Part shown: piece after piece, positions 43,790 through 52,117 of the stretch
How the letters are laid out: every line of letters begins with the position of its first letter
How positions within the stretch are numbered: the stretch's first letter is position 1
Assembly: GCA_905233585.1 (NCBI GenBank)
Contig: CAJOFD010000005.1
Location: 32,647-96,646 of the forward strand
Length of the DNA stretch: 64,000 nt
DNA from: an uncultured Bacteroidales bacterium
Lineage (GTDB): Bacteria > Bacteroidota > Bacteroidia > Bacteroidales > WCHB1-69
Direction of reading: 5' to 3'
The notes under the pieces: model-generated
Seen by the model: the letters and a program-made list of their open reading frames with translations, nothing else
Told to the model about the DNA's origin: nothing
Databases searched by the model: none
Program-made: the position numbers and the translations under genes

Positions 43790-45226
43790 TCATTCCGCTG
43801 CCCCGACAGATGGCGGATTGTTGCGGACGGTACCGAAAATGTCCGAGGAGGGGCTTGGCAGATATTTCCCGGCACCTTTGCACGGCGAGTTGCTTGATAG
43901 CGAAAAGTCCCAGGCTGTTCTCGTGGCATTGTTGAACATCGGCTCGATGTTGATTAATGTATTTTTATGGTTGAGCTTGTTCAGGTTGTCGGCGGAGGCT
44001 TTAATCAGGCAATTATTCAGTTGTATGTCAAACAGCGATTGTCCTACCGAGTCGGTAAGTATCTCGTTGCTTTGTCCCCCAATGCCCGAAATGATGTTGT
44101 TGTTCAATTCGGCAAGCATGTCGCCATAGACCACGGTAGTATTTTGTTCGGTCGCATATTTGTAATAATTGCTGATGAACACGGAGGGTGTTGTCCGCGT
44201 ACTTTCGTAGAGGTTGTAAATGGTATTGTTGTTCAATCGGCAGTTGCCGCCGGCACTCAAATAAACGCCATAGACGGCACAGTCGGTGATGATATTGTTC
44301 TCCGCCGTCAGATTATAGGCTCTGGTGTGCAGCCCGAAGAGGGCATTTTGTTTGATAATGGTATTGCTCAACAGCAATTTGTTGCCCATGGCGTTTTCTA
44401 TGGTCTCAGCCTGTATGCCGATATAGGCATTGGAGATTTGGGCATAATTGATCACATGGTCTTTGTCGCTTTCCATCAGCCAGATTCTGTCCCAGAGGGC
44501 GTAATCTTGCATAGACCAGTAGTCTGTTCTGTCTCCGCGGAACGCCACGGGTTGGTCTTTGCTGCCGTTTACATGCAGGCAGCTCCCCCGATAGCACAGC
44601 ATGCCTCCGTTTTTGTGAAAATACACTTGGGTACCTGCCTCTATATCCAGTTGTGCCGCCGAATCCACAACGGCATAACCATAGATGACGTAGGGTTTGT
44701 CGTTCTTCCAGGTGATATGTTCGTTCTCATGGGCGACAATCTTGCACGGCAAGCCGAAATAGGTCGCATCGGGGAGAATGAAATGCACGTCCTGTCCCGC
44801 CGCTTCCAGTACAACCCTTTGTTTGGTATTATTGGTGTAAAAGAAAATAGTGTCCGTAACCACCAGCGGATTGTTGGCGCCGTTGGGCGGAATATTGACA
44901 CGGATAAAAATATATATGCTGTCGCCGCCGGCTATCTCCACATCGTCAAGCTCGTTGCTCGCACTGCCGTCTATATTTAGACTGTAATACGAAGAACTGC
45001 CGTTGTACATACGGATATTCGTCTTGACCGTCTGTTTGTATGGATTATATACTTTGAGTTGTTTGGTCGTGGTCGTCAGAGACGTAAAAACCGTATCGAA
45101 AAATACCGTATTGGTTGAAAAACGCAAGTACGCTTCTGCGCCATTATAGAAAACCGTCTTGCGGCACCCTTGAAAACTTATGGCCAACAGGGCGGTCAAT
45201 ACATATATATATATATTTCTTTTCAT
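43790..45226 (-). CDS. Right-handed beta-helix lipoprotein
   Basis: A 478-residue protein with a lipoprotein signal (MKRNIYIYVLTALLAISFQGC, Cys21). A beta-rich N-terminal region (30-140) is followed by a parallel beta-helix with regular turns such as LLLSNTIIKQNALFGLH, NLTAENNIITDCAVYGVY and CRLNNNTIYN. It ends in SPCKGAGKYLPSPSSDIFGT, the choice-of-anchor-Q-like ending common in Bacteroidota. Such outer-membrane lipoproteins often bind or cleave polysaccharides, but no catalytic residues can be assigned. Codons 5-8 contain an (AT)7 run at about 45203-45216, a possible slippage site. GC-rich block. Confidence 0.85.
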   Translation of the reverse strand: MKRNIYIYVLTALLAISFQGCRKTVFYNGAEAYLRFSTNTVFFDTVFTSLTTTTKQLKVYNPYKQTVKTNIRMYNGSSSYYSLNIDGSASNELDDVEIAGGDSIYIFIRVNIPPNGANNPLVVTDTIFFYTNNTKQRVVLEAAGQDVHFILPDATYFGLPCKIVAHENEHITWKNDKPYVIYGYAVVDSAAQLDIEAGTQVYFHKNGGMLCYRGSCLHVNGSKDQPVAFRGDRTDYWSMQDYALWDRIWLMESDKDHVINYAQISNAYIGIQAETIENAMGNKLLLSNTIIKQNALFGLHTRAYNLTAENNIITDCAVYGVYLSAGGNCRLNNNTIYNLYESTRTTPSVFISNYYKYATEQNTTVVYGDMLAELNNNIISGIGGQSNEILTDSVGQSLFDIQLNNCLIKASADNLNKLNHKNTLINIEPMFNNATRTAWDFSLSSNSPCKGAGKYLPSPSSDIFGTVRNNPPSVGAAE

Positions 45227-45334
45227 CGTTATAACAAAACGTAAAAATGGTGTCTTTAGTACATCATGACTTTTTTTTGTTTTTTTTTGATGAATAGTCT
45301 TGGCAAAAACGGGTTTATTTCCATAAAAAAATTA

Positions 45335-45342
45335 TACCTTTG
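45335..45342 (+). promoter_or_regulatory. -7 promoter box for iorAB
   Basis: TACCTTTG followed by C, 67 bp before the iorA start. Confidence 0.65.
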
Positions 45343-45408
45343 CAGTGAAATGGCAATAAGCCCGATTTTTATTTTAATTATAGAATTGAAAAATAAAAAA
45401 ATATAGAT

Positions 45409-46995
45409 ATGCAAAAATTATTATTGTTAGGAGATGAAGCGATAGCACAAGCCTTTATCGATGCAGGCGGTAGCGCTATCAACAGTTATCCGGGGACACC
45501 GTCCACACAGATTACCGAATATGTAATCAAATCCAAAGAAGCCAAGGAAAAAGGTATCATCGCCAACTGGTGTGCCAACGAAAAGACCGCTTTGGAAGCG
45601 TCTATCGGCGTAGCATATGCCGGCAAACGTGCCATGACTTGTATGAAACACGTCGGCCTCAATGTTTGCGGAGACCCCTTTATGAATGCCGCCATCATTG
45701 GTACTAAAGGCGTTTTGGTTGTTGTCGCCGATGACCCCAGCATGTTTTCTTCGCAAGACGAACAAGACAGCCGCTTTTACGGACATTGGGCTATGATTCC
45801 CATGTTGGAACCTTCCAACCAGCAGGAAGCATACGATATGGTTTTCTTTGGTTATGAGTTGTCCGAAAAATTGGGAACGCCTGTACTTTATCGTATCCCC
45901 ACACGGTTGGCTCACAGCCGCGCCGGTGTACAACGCAGGGCGTCCTTGCCTCAAAACCCATTGACAGAACCTGCCGATGCAAGTTCTTTCGTTTTGTTGC
46001 CCGTCAATGCAAAAAGGTTGTATCGCAACCTTATCGACAAACAGCCTTTGTTCACCAAGTCTTCTGAAGAATCAGGCTACAACAAATATTTTGACGGCGA
46101 AAACAAAAAGTTGGGTATCATAACAAGTGGTATCGCCTACAATTATTTGATGGAAAACTTCAAAGACGGAAAATGTCCTTATCCTGTTGTCAAGATAACT
46201 CAGTATCCGTTACCTTACAATATGCTCAGCAAATTGTATGATGAATGTGAAGAAATACTCGTGCTCGAAGACGGTCAGCCCTTCATCGAAGAACAGATAA
46301 AAGGTTTTCTCGGCAAAGGTAAGAAAGTAATGGGACGTTTGGATGAAACCATTCGCCGTGACGGGGAAATGAATGCCGAAAAGATTGCTGCGGCTTTGCA
46401 TTTGGCTGCTGCACAAACCATGTCAGTGCCGGACGTAGTTACCAATCGTCCTCCAGCATTGTGTCAGGGTTGCCCTCACGTGGACAGTTATACCGCCTTG
46501 AATGCTGTAATGGCTAAATACAACAAAGGAAAGGTTTTCGGCGATATAGGTTGCTACACTTTAGGCTTTAATATGAAAGCCATCAACACTACAGTATGTA
46601 TGGGTGCTTCTATTACTATGGCAAAAGGTGCTGCCGAAGTCGGCATTTTCCCATCGGTAGCCGTTATCGGAGACGGTACTTTCGGTCATAGCGGTATGAC
46701 AGGTTTGTTGGATTGTGTGAACGAAAAAGCCAATGTCGTTGTTATGATACTCGATAATGATATTACTGCCATGACAGGCGGACAACCTTCTTCGGCTCAC
46801 TGCAAAATCGCACAGATATGTATAGGCTTGGGCGTAGAACCCGAACATATTCGTGAGATTGTTCCGCTACAAAAGAACCATGAAGAATTCGTTAAAGTGC
46901 TTGAGGAAGAAATCAACTATAACGGAGTATCTGTAATTATTCCTCGTAGAACATGTATTGTAGAACTCAAAAAGCATATTGGCGAAAAAAAATAA
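45409..46995 (+). CDS. iorA: Indolepyruvate:ferredoxin oxidoreductase, alpha subunit
   Basis: A 528-residue ThDP enzyme for oxidative decarboxylation of aryl 2-oxo acids to aryl-acyl-CoA with ferredoxin. The pyrimidine-binding domain is N-terminal (INSYPGTPSTQITEYV). The diphosphate-binding domain starts around residue 350 with CQGCPHVDSYTAL, GDIGCYTLG, and VIGDGTFGHSGMTGLLDC to ILDNDITAMTGG. Archaeal IorA has a C-terminal double 4Fe-4S ferredoxin domain. This protein stops at RRTCIVELKKHIGEKK, so that domain is absent, as in other short Bacteroidota forms. iorB follows 25 bp later. ThDP would come from ThiL. Confidence 0.92.
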   Translation: MQKLLLLGDEAIAQAFIDAGGSAINSYPGTPSTQITEYVIKSKEAKEKGIIANWCANEKTALEASIGVAYAGKRAMTCMKHVGLNVCGDPFMNAAIIGTKGVLVVVADDPSMFSSQDEQDSRFYGHWAMIPMLEPSNQQEAYDMVFFGYELSEKLGTPVLYRIPTRLAHSRAGVQRRASLPQNPLTEPADASSFVLLPVNAKRLYRNLIDKQPLFTKSSEESGYNKYFDGENKKLGIITSGIAYNYLMENFKDGKCPYPVVKITQYPLPYNMLSKLYDECEEILVLEDGQPFIEEQIKGFLGKGKKVMGRLDETIRRDGEMNAEKIAAALHLAAAQTMSVPDVVTNRPPALCQGCPHVDSYTALNAVMAKYNKGKVFGDIGCYTLGFNMKAINTTVCMGASITMAKGAAEVGIFPSVAVIGDGTFGHSGMTGLLDCVNEKANVVVMILDNDITAMTGGQPSSAHCKIAQICIGLGVEPEHIREIVPLQKNHEEFVKVLEEEINYNGVSVIIPRRTCIVELKKHIGEKK

Positions 46996-47006
46996 TCTAA
47001 ATAAAC

Positions 47007-47012
47007 AGGAGG
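47007..47012 (+). promoter_or_regulatory. Shine-Dalgarno sequence of iorB
   Basis: AGGAGG eight bases before the ATG at 47021. Strong Shine-Dalgarno sites are rare in Bacteroidota and this one decides the start against an earlier in-frame codon at 46979 inside iorA. Confidence 0.75.
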
Positions 47013-47020
47013 AAATAATC

Positions 47021-47596
47021 ATGAAGAAAGATATAATATTGTGCGGAGTTGGCGGAGACGGTATCGTTTCGGTTGCCAAAATAATTTCAGATGCAGCACT
47101 AAACAAAAATTTGAATTTGAAACAATCGGAAATTCATGGAATGTCCCAACGCGGTGGCTCTGTTTTTTCCCACCTGCGTATTTCTGACAAACCCATATAC
47201 GCAGACGTTATTCCGGAAGGGCAGGCAGACATCATCTTGTCAAGCGAACCTATGGAGGCTTTGCGTTATTTGCCGTTCTTGTCCAAAGAAGGGTGTATCA
47301 TCACCAATTCGGAACCTTTTGTCAATATCAACAACTATCCCGATATGGAAAAGGTGATGGCTGAATTGAACAAGATAAAAAATGTGGTTGCTTTCAACGC
47401 AAATGAAATGGCAAAAGTTGTAAAGGCACGCTCCAATATGGTTTTGTTGGGTGCTACCGTTCCATTTTTGGATTTGGATTTGGCAGAATTGGAAAATTCA
47501 ATACAACATATCTTCGGCCGCAAGGGCGAAGATGTGGTGAAATCCAATTTGGCTGCCATACGTGCCGGCTATGAGTTCGCCATAAAAGCAAAATAA
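47021..47596 (+). CDS. iorB: Indolepyruvate:ferredoxin oxidoreductase, beta subunit
   Basis: A 191-residue gamma-type subunit of the 2-oxoacid:ferredoxin oxidoreductase family. Signature segments are IILCGVGGDGIVSVAKII at the N-terminus and SEIHGMSQRGGSVFSHLRI near residue 45. It forms the catalytic complex with IorA, encoded directly upstream, for fermentation of aromatic amino acids. The start is fixed by the AGGAGG at 47007. A strong terminator follows. Confidence 0.93.
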   Translation: MKKDIILCGVGGDGIVSVAKIISDAALNKNLNLKQSEIHGMSQRGGSVFSHLRISDKPIYADVIPEGQADIILSSEPMEALRYLPFLSKEGCIITNSEPFVNINNYPDMEKVMAELNKIKNVVAFNANEMAKVVKARSNMVLLGATVPFLDLDLAELENSIQHIFGRKGEDVVKSNLAAIRAGYEFAIKAK

Positions 47597-47633
47597 AGTA
47601 GAGACTTGTCGATTTTTAATAAATTTTGTCCAT

Positions 47634-47663
47634 GGATAATCCGAAAGGATTATCCTTTTTTTT
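47634..47663 (+). terminator. Terminator after iorB
   Basis: Perfect 9-bp stem GGATAATCC-GAAA-GGATTATCC followed by eight T. Confidence 0.92.
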
Positions 47664-47690
47664 GCCTTGTCCGCCTCTCAAAAAAGTTGT

Positions 47691-47698
47691 ATCTTTGC
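47691..47698 (+). promoter_or_regulatory. -7 promoter box for rsmI-hemW
   Basis: TATCTTTG followed by C, preceded by GTTG, 17 bp before the rsmI ATG, giving a leader of about 11-14 nt. Confidence 0.7.
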
Positions 47699-47715
47699 AA
47701 CAAATTTAGCAGATA

Positions 47716-48429
47716 ATGAATAGTAAGTTAGTGTTAGTGCCTACACCGATAGGCAATTTGGAAGATATAACCCTTAGAGCCTTAAATGTGTTGAAGACGG
47801 CTGATATTATTTTGGCGGAAGATACCCGTGTCAGCAAAAAATTATTGACGCATTACAGCATAGACAAGCCGTTGATGCCATACCATCAGCACAACGAACA
47901 TCAGATGTTGCAACATTATATCGGAAAAATACAAACCCATGCTCTTACGGCCTTGCTGACCGATGCGGGTACCCCTGGCATTTCAGACCCCGGCTTCCTG
48001 ATAGTCAGAGAATGCTTGAAATGCAACATCGAAGTGGAATGTCTGCCCGGAGCAACGGCCTTTGTTCCTGCCTTGGTAGCCTCCGGATTGCCCTGCGACA
48101 GATTTTATTTCTATGGATTTTTACCACGGAAAAAGGGGAGAATGTCGGCTATGCAAAAACTGCAAGCCATGGACGACACTTTTGTACTGTACGAATCTCC
48201 ATTCCGTTTGGTGAAAACATTGGAACAACTCTTGGATACATTGGGCAATCGCAACATTTGTGTCGGACGGGAAATCACCAAAATATATGAGGAATATTTT
48301 CGGGGAACGATAAGCGATGCCATTGGCTATTTCGGTGCCAAAACCGTCAAAGGTGAAATCGTTATCATTGTTAGTGGAAACGCTACAAACAACGATAATG
48401 AAACGGATAACGAAGATGAAGGCGAATAA
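47716..48429 (+). CDS. rsmI: 16S rRNA (cytidine-1402 2'-O)-methyltransferase
   Basis: A 237-residue tetrapyrrole-methylase-fold enzyme: LVLVPTPIGNLEDITLRAL at the N-terminus, AEDTRVSKKLL, LLTDAGTPGISDPGFLIV near residue 80 and FYGFLPRKKG near 130. RsmI methylates the ribose of C1402 in the 16S decoding centre using SAM. The tail is acidic (NNDNETDNEDEGE). hemW begins on its last base. Confidence 0.95.
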   Translation: MNSKLVLVPTPIGNLEDITLRALNVLKTADIILAEDTRVSKKLLTHYSIDKPLMPYHQHNEHQMLQHYIGKIQTHALTALLTDAGTPGISDPGFLIVRECLKCNIEVECLPGATAFVPALVASGLPCDRFYFYGFLPRKKGRMSAMQKLQAMDDTFVLYESPFRLVKTLEQLLDTLGNRNICVGREITKIYEEYFRGTISDAIGYFGAKTVKGEIVIIVSGNATNNDNETDNEDEGE

Positions 48430-49604
48430 TGGCTGGCATATATATACATATTCCTTTTTGTGTTCAGAAATGCAGTTATTGTAATTTTTTCTCTACAACA
48501 ACCCTTCAAAAAATACCGTCTTATATGGAGGCGGTGAAACGTGAATTACTTATCCGAAAAGATTATTTGCCTACAACAAAAATAGACAGCCTTTATTTCG
48601 GCGGGGGTACACCTTCGCTCTTGCCTGTAGGGGTCATAGCCGATTTTTTGGCTTTTGTGGAAAAATATTTTGACATATCGCAGGCTGAAATCACCTTGGA
48701 GTCCAATCCCAACAACCTTGATGAAATTTATTTGAAACAATTGCATCAAACCGCCGTCAATAGATTGAGCATAGGCATACAATCTTTTTATGATGAACAT
48801 TTGCAGTTGTTGCGGCGGGTACATAGTGCCAAAATGGCAGAACATTCTATTGAATTGGCACAAAAAATCGGTTTTGAAAACCTTTCTATAGACCTCATTT
48901 ATGGTATTCCCGATATGACATTGGAACAATGGCATAACAATTTGCAAAAGGTGAAGAATATTCCGCATCTTTCGTGCTATTCATTAACCATAGAACCGCA
49001 TACGTTGATGGCTTCGCAAATCAAAAAAGGGCTTGTCCGCCCCTTGAATGAAGATATTTTGATGGAACAAATAAATGTCTTGTTGCAATTCGCCGATGAA
49101 AACCATTTCCGCCATTATGAGATTTCCAATTTTTGCAAACCGAATTGTTTATCGCGGCACAATTACGCCTATTGGCAACAAATGCCTTATCTCGGTTTAG
49201 GAGCGGCGGCTCATTCTTATAATATAAATTCACGGCAGTGGAATATTGCTCATGTGGACAAATATATCAAATTTATACAGGATATTTATAGCCATGAGCA
49301 ACCACAACAGCTTTATGCCAAACATGAAAATCTTTTATACGAAAAGGAAATACTCTCACCGCTCATGCGGCTCAATGAATATATTATGACAGCCTTGCGG
49401 ACCGACATCGGAGTGGATTTGCAGAAAATTGAAAACCTGTTTTCTTCTCAAACGAAGGCTTTGCTTTTGCACAAACTTTCCGCCGTCAATGCTGACCATT
49501 ACACAATTGCAGACAGTCACATTGCATTGACAAGAACAGGCTTTTTATTTGCTGACAATATTGCCCTTAAATTGTTTTTTGAAGAAAACGAAATGATTTT
49601 TTAG
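48429..49604 (+). CDS. hemW: Radical SAM heme chaperone HemW
   Basis: A 391-residue radical SAM protein: AGIYIHIPFCVQKCSYCNFFS carries the CX3CX2C cluster at residues 10-17, with DSLYFGGGTPSLL, ETTLESNPN-like ITLESNPNNLDE, RLSIGIQSFYDEHL and an anaerobic-coproporphyrinogen-like C-terminus. HemN would carry an additional N-terminal extension that is missing here, so this fits HemW, a heme-trafficking protein. The ATG overlaps the rsmI stop. It converges with DUF456, overlapping by 4 bp. Confidence 0.93.
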   Translation: MAGIYIHIPFCVQKCSYCNFFSTTTLQKIPSYMEAVKRELLIRKDYLPTTKIDSLYFGGGTPSLLPVGVIADFLAFVEKYFDISQAEITLESNPNNLDEIYLKQLHQTAVNRLSIGIQSFYDEHLQLLRRVHSAKMAEHSIELAQKIGFENLSIDLIYGIPDMTLEQWHNNLQKVKNIPHLSCYSLTIEPHTLMASQIKKGLVRPLNEDILMEQINVLLQFADENHFRHYEISNFCKPNCLSRHNYAYWQQMPYLGLGAAAHSYNINSRQWNIAHVDKYIKFIQDIYSHEQPQQLYAKHENLLYEKEILSPLMRLNEYIMTALRTDIGVDLQKIENLFSSQTKALLLHKLSAVNADHYTIADSHIALTRTGFLFADNIALKLFFEENEMIF

Positions 49605-50092
49605 CCCCACATACCGAATAGGACAGCAATAAATATTATTAAGCAGGTAATCAATTTAAAAAAGGTTGCTCCCACAAAGCCGACAAAAGCCCCGCAAGCC
49701 GCTTTGAAGGCTTGGGATATATCGCTATCGCTTTTTTGAAGATTGTTGTAGATAATCTCCCCGACAAAGGCTCCAACAAAAGGCATATAGAGCAATCCCC
49801 ACGGTATAAACAAGCCGATAATAGTTCCCAATACACAACCCCATGCCCCCAATTTGCTTCCTCCGAACTTTTTGGTACTCAATACGGGGGCAAGATAGTC
49901 GGCAATGGTTACAACAAGGGTAACAATAGCCATAATAACGATAATATGAACAGAGAAGGGGTGTTTGTTGGAAAATTGCAAAACCAACAATCCCAAAAAT
50001 GCAATAGGGGGACCCGGTATAACGGGCAAAAAACAACCCGCAATGCCAACTACGGGTAACAAAAGTGCAAGTATATACAATATAGTTTCCAT
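49601..50092 (-). CDS. DUF456 membrane protein
   Basis: A 163-residue membrane protein with several hydrophobic, glycine-rich helices. Its landmark segments PVVGIAGCFLPVIPGPPIAFLGLLVL, KFGGSKLGAWGCVLGTIIG and GLLYMPFVGAFVGEI define DUF456. No function is established. It starts 10 bp after the SpoIID-like gene on the same strand and overlaps the hemW end by 4 bp. Confidence 0.87.
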   Translation of the reverse strand: METILYILALLLPVVGIAGCFLPVIPGPPIAFLGLLVLQFSNKHPFSVHIIVIMAIVTLVVTIADYLAPVLSTKKFGGSKLGAWGCVLGTIIGLFIPWGLLYMPFVGAFVGEIIYNNLQKSDSDISQAFKAACGAFVGFVGATFFKLITCLIIFIAVLFGMWG

Positions 50093-50102
50093 ATATTGGG
50101 GA

Positions 50103-51263
50103 TTACAAGTCGATAATCTCCGTATATTTCAATATTTTTACGTTGTTGAAATAGAATTGGAGAATATCTATGCAACTATAGCCTTTCTTCACCATCTCAA
50201 TAGCCCCTTCCTGACTAAGTCCGACACCATGTCCATAACCTTTGCCCGATAAATGTACATTATCGCCATGAGGTGTTACCGAAAAAAATGCCGAACGCAA
50301 CTTAAAATGCTCTCTTATGTTCTTGGACAATATGGTGTCTCCGTCTATTACCCATTTGGCAATACGGACAGGTTGTTTGTAATTCAATATGCTATCTTGG
50401 CAAGCGCCACTACGACCATATTTGTCACCGTAATGTTTAACAAAATAATCTATCCACATTTTTTGGGGAATAATTTTCTCCCATTTTGCATTTCTTGCGT
50501 TTATACTGAAACTATCCTCTTTGGATTGCAGGTATGGAATATCGTGCAACCATATTTGCGAGGCTGCTTCTGTCATGCCACCACTGTTGGAATGATAGGC
50601 AGGTGAAATCAATTTGTTGTTACTATCTACAATTACATCGCTGAATGTTTCATAGGTGGCACGCAAGATATCTCCTTTGGTGCATCGACCTTTGTACGAT
50701 TGGCAATGTACACCATCGCAAAGGTTGCAGCCTTCTTTTATATGTTTGTGAATATTGGCTAGACAATAAGTACGGGCGGCTATGGCTTGTATCTTGAAAA
50801 ATTCCACATCATCGGAACTGCCATACACTTCCGATTGCACAACTCCAGCAACATATTTTTCCAAACCAATGGTATTGATAAGAATCAATTCTCCTTTACC
50901 GATAGATACCCGAAGTTCATCTTCGTACATACGGTCTTGCGGAAGCCCATCAATATGGAGCGAGAATACATTGTTGTATTTTGCCCCCAAAAATTCTACG
51001 GTAGAATATGTGCCAATAAGTGTAACTCCCTGTTCAACGACTATTTTTCCGTTCAAATAGGACAATGTAAGAGCGTTACCCGTATTCAATTCAACTGTGG
51101 TGAGTTTGTTGTTGTCGCAAAGCAAATTATATTTGCCAGAAATGGCACTTACAATTACTTTTTGTGGTGAATATGTGCTTAACAATCTTACTTTGATATT
51201 GAGTCCAAAAGTGCAATTGGTCAAAAAAAGAATAAAAAATATGAATATATATGATTTTTTCAT
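50103..51263 (-). CDS. SpoIID/LytB-domain protein
   Basis: A 386-residue protein with a hydrophobic export segment (residues 3-17, possibly a lipobox at LTNC) and a SpoIID domain: YVAGVVQSEVYGSSDDVEFFKIQAIAARTYCL near residue 135, HCQSYKG, SNSGGMTEAASQIW and GKGYGHGVGLSQEGA near 345. SpoIID of Bacillus is a lytic transglycosylase needed for spore engulfment. Bacteroidota do not sporulate, so this homologue is probably a peptidoglycan hydrolase or amidase modifier (LytB-like). DUF456 follows on the same transcript. Confidence 0.88.
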   Translation of the reverse strand: MKKSYIFIFFILFLTNCTFGLNIKVRLLSTYSPQKVIVSAISGKYNLLCDNNKLTTVELNTGNALTLSYLNGKIVVEQGVTLIGTYSTVEFLGAKYNNVFSLHIDGLPQDRMYEDELRVSIGKGELILINTIGLEKYVAGVVQSEVYGSSDDVEFFKIQAIAARTYCLANIHKHIKEGCNLCDGVHCQSYKGRCTKGDILRATYETFSDVIVDSNNKLISPAYHSNSGGMTEAASQIWLHDIPYLQSKEDSFSINARNAKWEKIIPQKMWIDYFVKHYGDKYGRSGACQDSILNYKQPVRIAKWVIDGDTILSKNIREHFKLRSAFFSVTPHGDNVHLSGKGYGHGVGLSQEGAIEMVKKGYSCIDILQFYFNNVKILKYTEIIDL

Positions 51264-51370
51264 TTGAATCGAATTTAGTGTGAGGTATTATGTTCAAAAA
51301 CAAAACCTATACAATAACGAAAAAAAACGGAAATATTGTGTTTCTGTATCAACATAGGAGAGTTTGGCTG

Positions 51371-52060
51371 TTATTTTTGTTTGTATATTGGAATTTTGTA
51401 ATTGAATAATTTTTCATGTTTTTGAGCCAACCAGTTCAATAGAGGATAATAAGCGATTAAACACACCATGGCAATTGTTCCGCCGGCAAAGACATCGGTA
51501 GCAAAGTGTTGCGATAGGTAAATGCGTGAATATGCTCCTAAAATGGCAAGACAAAAGCAAATAAATTGTATGAAATATGCTATATTATTTTTATTGTTTT
51601 TACACAGATAGTAGGTGAGTACAACAGACAAGCCGCCAAAGATGACAAAAAATGTTGTCGTGTGTCCCGAAGGAAAAGAGTGATGACTGTGCATATTTAC
51701 CCCTTCCACTATTGGAAGCATATCAAAAGAACCGATGTTTTCAAAAAAAAGTTTGGGACGTGGAGCATTCACTATATGTTTGATTATTTGTATGATTATT
51801 GTGGAAGAAAGTCCGCTGATGGCTAAATATAAGGCTGGTCCGACTTTGACAAACAACAAAATAAACACAAGCACAAAAAGACCATATTCCGCAATGGTGG
51901 TGAAAGACTTAAAAAAAATATCAAACACATGATTGTGATATGCATTCATCTGCAAATGCAATTCCGCTTTGGGTATTACATAGATAAGTATGCCCAATAG
52001 GGCAAATGTTATTGTCCATAAGGTAAAAAATAAAGCGTTGTTTTTAAAAAAATCTTTCAT
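51371..52060 (-). CDS. PAP2-family phosphatase
   Basis: A 229-residue membrane protein with about six helices and the three PAP2 motifs: KHIVNAPRPKLF near residue 95, HHSFPSGHTTTFFV near 127, and SRIYLSQHFATDVFAGG near 180. Such enzymes dephosphorylate lipid pyrophosphates, for example undecaprenyl pyrophosphate, at the membrane surface. The substrate is not determined. It is separated from the S46 peptidase gene upstream by a terminator. Confidence 0.9.
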   Translation of the reverse strand: MKDFFKNNALFFTLWTITFALLGILIYVIPKAELHLQMNAYHNHVFDIFFKSFTTIAEYGLFVLVFILLFVKVGPALYLAISGLSSTIIIQIIKHIVNAPRPKLFFENIGSFDMLPIVEGVNMHSHHSFPSGHTTTFFVIFGGLSVVLTYYLCKNNKNNIAYFIQFICFCLAILGAYSRIYLSQHFATDVFAGGTIAMVCLIAYYPLLNWLAQKHEKLFNYKIPIYKQK

Positions 52061-52073
52061 CTTATAAAAAATA

Positions 52074-52107
52074 CAAGAGAGAGAACAATAGGTTTTTCTC
52101 TCTCTTG
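52074..52107 (-). terminator. Terminator after the S46 peptidase gene
   Basis: CAAGAGAGAGAA pairs with TTCTCTCTCTTG around a 10-nt loop. On the minus strand it is followed by TATTTTTT, just downstream of the peptidase stop. Confidence 0.8.
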
Positions 52108-52117
52108 TTTGTATTGT

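Noticed and set aside
43967-44980. 337-residue plus-strand frame
   Set aside because: Lies antisense to the beta-helix lipoprotein gene, which has a signal peptide and regular repeats; the plus-strand frame has no recognisable domain and reflects the GC-rich codon usage.
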